From an uncultured Spirochaetales bacterium (GTDB lineage Bacteria > Spirochaetota > Spirochaetia > Sphaerochaetales > Sphaerochaetaceae): a stretch of 64,000 bases of DNA. Every line of letters starts with the position of its first letter. Position 1 is the first letter of the stretch. The stretch lies in the NCBI GenBank assembly GCA_949297785.1, contig CASFTW010000010.1:1-64000 (forward strand), in the 5' to 3' direction. The position numbers and the translations under genes are program-made. Positions 63,033 to 64,000 of this stretch are shown piece by piece. The notes beneath the pieces were generated by a model that searched no databases, had not been told where the DNA came from, and saw only the letters and a program-made list of their open reading frames with translations.

Positions 63033-64000
63033 ATGATCATAATTCTCAAACAGGATATTACAAATACACAGAAAGACAAGATAAAGTCCGTTCTGAAGGA
63101 GAACGGCCTGATCATCAAGGAGATCAGGGGAAAAGAAGATACCGTTCTGGGGGCTGTCGGAGTCAACCGGATGGATCCCCGCCAGATCGAGCTTATGGAC
63201 GGTGTTGCTTCCGTCGTCCCCATTTCCAAGCCTTATAAGCTTGCTTCCCGCGAACTCAAGAAGGAAGACACTATTGTGAGTGTCGGCAATGTCAAGATAG
63301 GTGGTAACCGTGTTGTCATGATGGCCGGGCCTTGTGCGGTTGAAAGCGAGAGGCAGATAATGGAAATCGCAGGTGCGGTGAGGGAAGCCGGTGCCGTCAT
63401 CCTGCGCGGCGGTGCGTTCAAGCCGCGCACTTCCCCTTATTCGTTCCAGGGGCTGGGTGAAGAAGGGTTGAAATACCTGAGGAAGGCCGGTGATGCATTC
63501 GGCATGCCTGTGACGACTGAGGTCGTATCCCCCAAAGACGTTGCCATGATGTGCGATTACATCGACATGTTCCAGATCGGTGCGAGGAACATGCAGAACT
63601 TCGAGCTTCTGAAAGAAGTGGGAAAGACCGGCATGCCTGTTCTTCTCAAGAGAGGTCTTGCCGCAACCATCGAGGAGTGGCTCATGGCGGCAGAGTATCT
63701 CATGGCGAACGGCACTGATCAGGTCGTGCTGTGCGAGAGGGGCATCAGAACCTACGAAAAGGCCACAAGGAACACCCTTGACTGTTCTGCGATTCCGGTG
63801 GTGCAGAAACTTACACATCTTCCTGTCATAGGAGATCCGTCCCATGCAACCGGCATGAGGGACCTTGTCGCTCCGATGGGCCTTGCCCTGGTCGCGGCCG
63901 GTGCATCCGGTCTCATCGTTGAGGTGCACAATCATCCGGAGAAGGCGTTCTCAGATGGTCCTCAGTCACTTTATCCGCAGCAGTTCGAGAAGCTTGTGCG
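63033..64000 (+). CDS. aroF: 3-deoxy-7-phosphoheptulonate (DAHP) synthase, 3' end outside window
   Basis: The frame opens at the ATG at 63033 and is still open at the right edge (322 codons seen). Residues 1-70 form the ferredoxin-like regulatory domain of the Thermotoga/Bacillus type (MIIILKQDITNTQKDKIKSV; MDGVASVVPISKPYKLASRE). The barrel carries VMMAGPCAVES, LRGGAFKPRTSPYSFQG, FQIGARNMQNF, VLLKRGLAATIEEW, IGDPSHATGMR and EVHNHPEKAFSDGPQSL. It joins PEP and erythrose-4-P at the entry of the shikimate pathway. It is divergent from nth across 54 bp. No ribosome-binding site is obvious. Confidence 0.95.
   Translation, partial: MIIILKQDITNTQKDKIKSVLKENGLIIKEIRGKEDTVLGAVGVNRMDPRQIELMDGVASVVPISKPYKLASRELKKEDTIVSVGNVKIGGNRVVMMAGPCAVESERQIMEIAGAVREAGAVILRGGAFKPRTSPYSFQGLGEEGLKYLRKAGDAFGMPVTTEVVSPKDVAMMCDYIDMFQIGARNMQNFELLKEVGKTGMPVLLKRGLAATIEEWLMAAEYLMANGTDQVVLCERGIRTYEKATRNTLDCSAIPVVQKLTHLPVIGDPSHATGMRDLVAPMGLALVAAGASGLIVEVHNHPEKAFSDGPQSLYPQQFEKLV

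Noticed and set aside
62979-63935. Long minus-strand extension of endonuclease III
   Set aside because: It is the complement of the DAHP synthase gene; the glycosylase starts at the ATG at 62978.

Overview
This 64-kb window spans the chromosome-replication core of an anaerobic, probably host-associated bacterium. The inference is Spirochaetota, Sphaerochaeta/Treponema-like. It rests on a cyclophilin-FKBP fusion of the kind reported in treponemes, a MurA with Asp in place of the catalytic Cys as in Borrelia, solute-binding proteins with leader ends of the FA-GGSSES type, and strictly anaerobic oxidative-stress genes (rubrerythrin, PerR, flavodiiron protein). Placement below phylum level is not secure. 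No transposase, integrase, phage gene or CRISPR array was seen.

Replication core (about 1-27 kb). On the minus strand lie dnaA, a YczE-type membrane protein and a small secreted protein that separate dnaA from dnaN, then dnaN, recF, a DciA-like gene, rpmH, rnpA, yidC, khpB/jag, perR and rubrerythrin. gyrB-gyrA run on the plus strand, divergent from dnaA. Two arrays of DnaA-box-like 11-bp repeats, upstream of dnaN (11.87-12.09 kb) and downstream of murA (0.88-1.15 kb), are the best replication-origin candidates. A 1.5-kb AT-rich gene-free island between gyrA and a NifU-like gene carries five parS centromere sites and lies directly before parA-parB. Next come a dual peptidyl-prolyl isomerase, radA, a TraB-family membrane protein and a flavodiiron protein. 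Near the left edge are a PepSY protein (cut by the edge), murA, and an N-acetylhexosamine-kinase-like plus PfkB-kinase pair.

First sulfated-glycan locus (29.5-39.3 kb, AT-richer by eye). A LacI-family regulator diverges from an operon encoding a complete tripartite tricarboxylate transporter (TctC-TctB-TctA), two cytosolic Cys-type sulfatases and a secreted beta-propeller glycosidase-like protein with an Ig-like domain. Two copies of the palindrome AATAACGTTATT lie in the divergent control region, one of them inside the promoter spacer. Pairing a carboxylate transporter with sulfatases suggests uptake of a sulfated acidic sugar followed by desulfation in the cytoplasm.

Middle region (39.4-45.8 kb). 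pepD and nagA, a lipid kinase, a trehalase-like (alpha/alpha)6 glycosidase and a Fic protein that contains a tetranucleotide repeat.

Second sulfated-glycan locus (45.9-56.6 kb). An eight-gene minus-strand run encodes a YesM/YesN two-component system, an LplA/B/C-type ABC sugar importer, a third cytosolic sulfatase, a GH-A clan glycosidase and a GH2 glycosidase.

Right end (56.9-64 kb). Gluconate 5-dehydrogenase, an orphan peptide-type binding lipoprotein, recR, ybaB/ebfC, dnaX, the 4.5S SRP RNA, tRNA-Ser(GGA), endonuclease III and an incomplete DAHP synthase. All domain and function statements come from reading motifs by eye; no database search was run.
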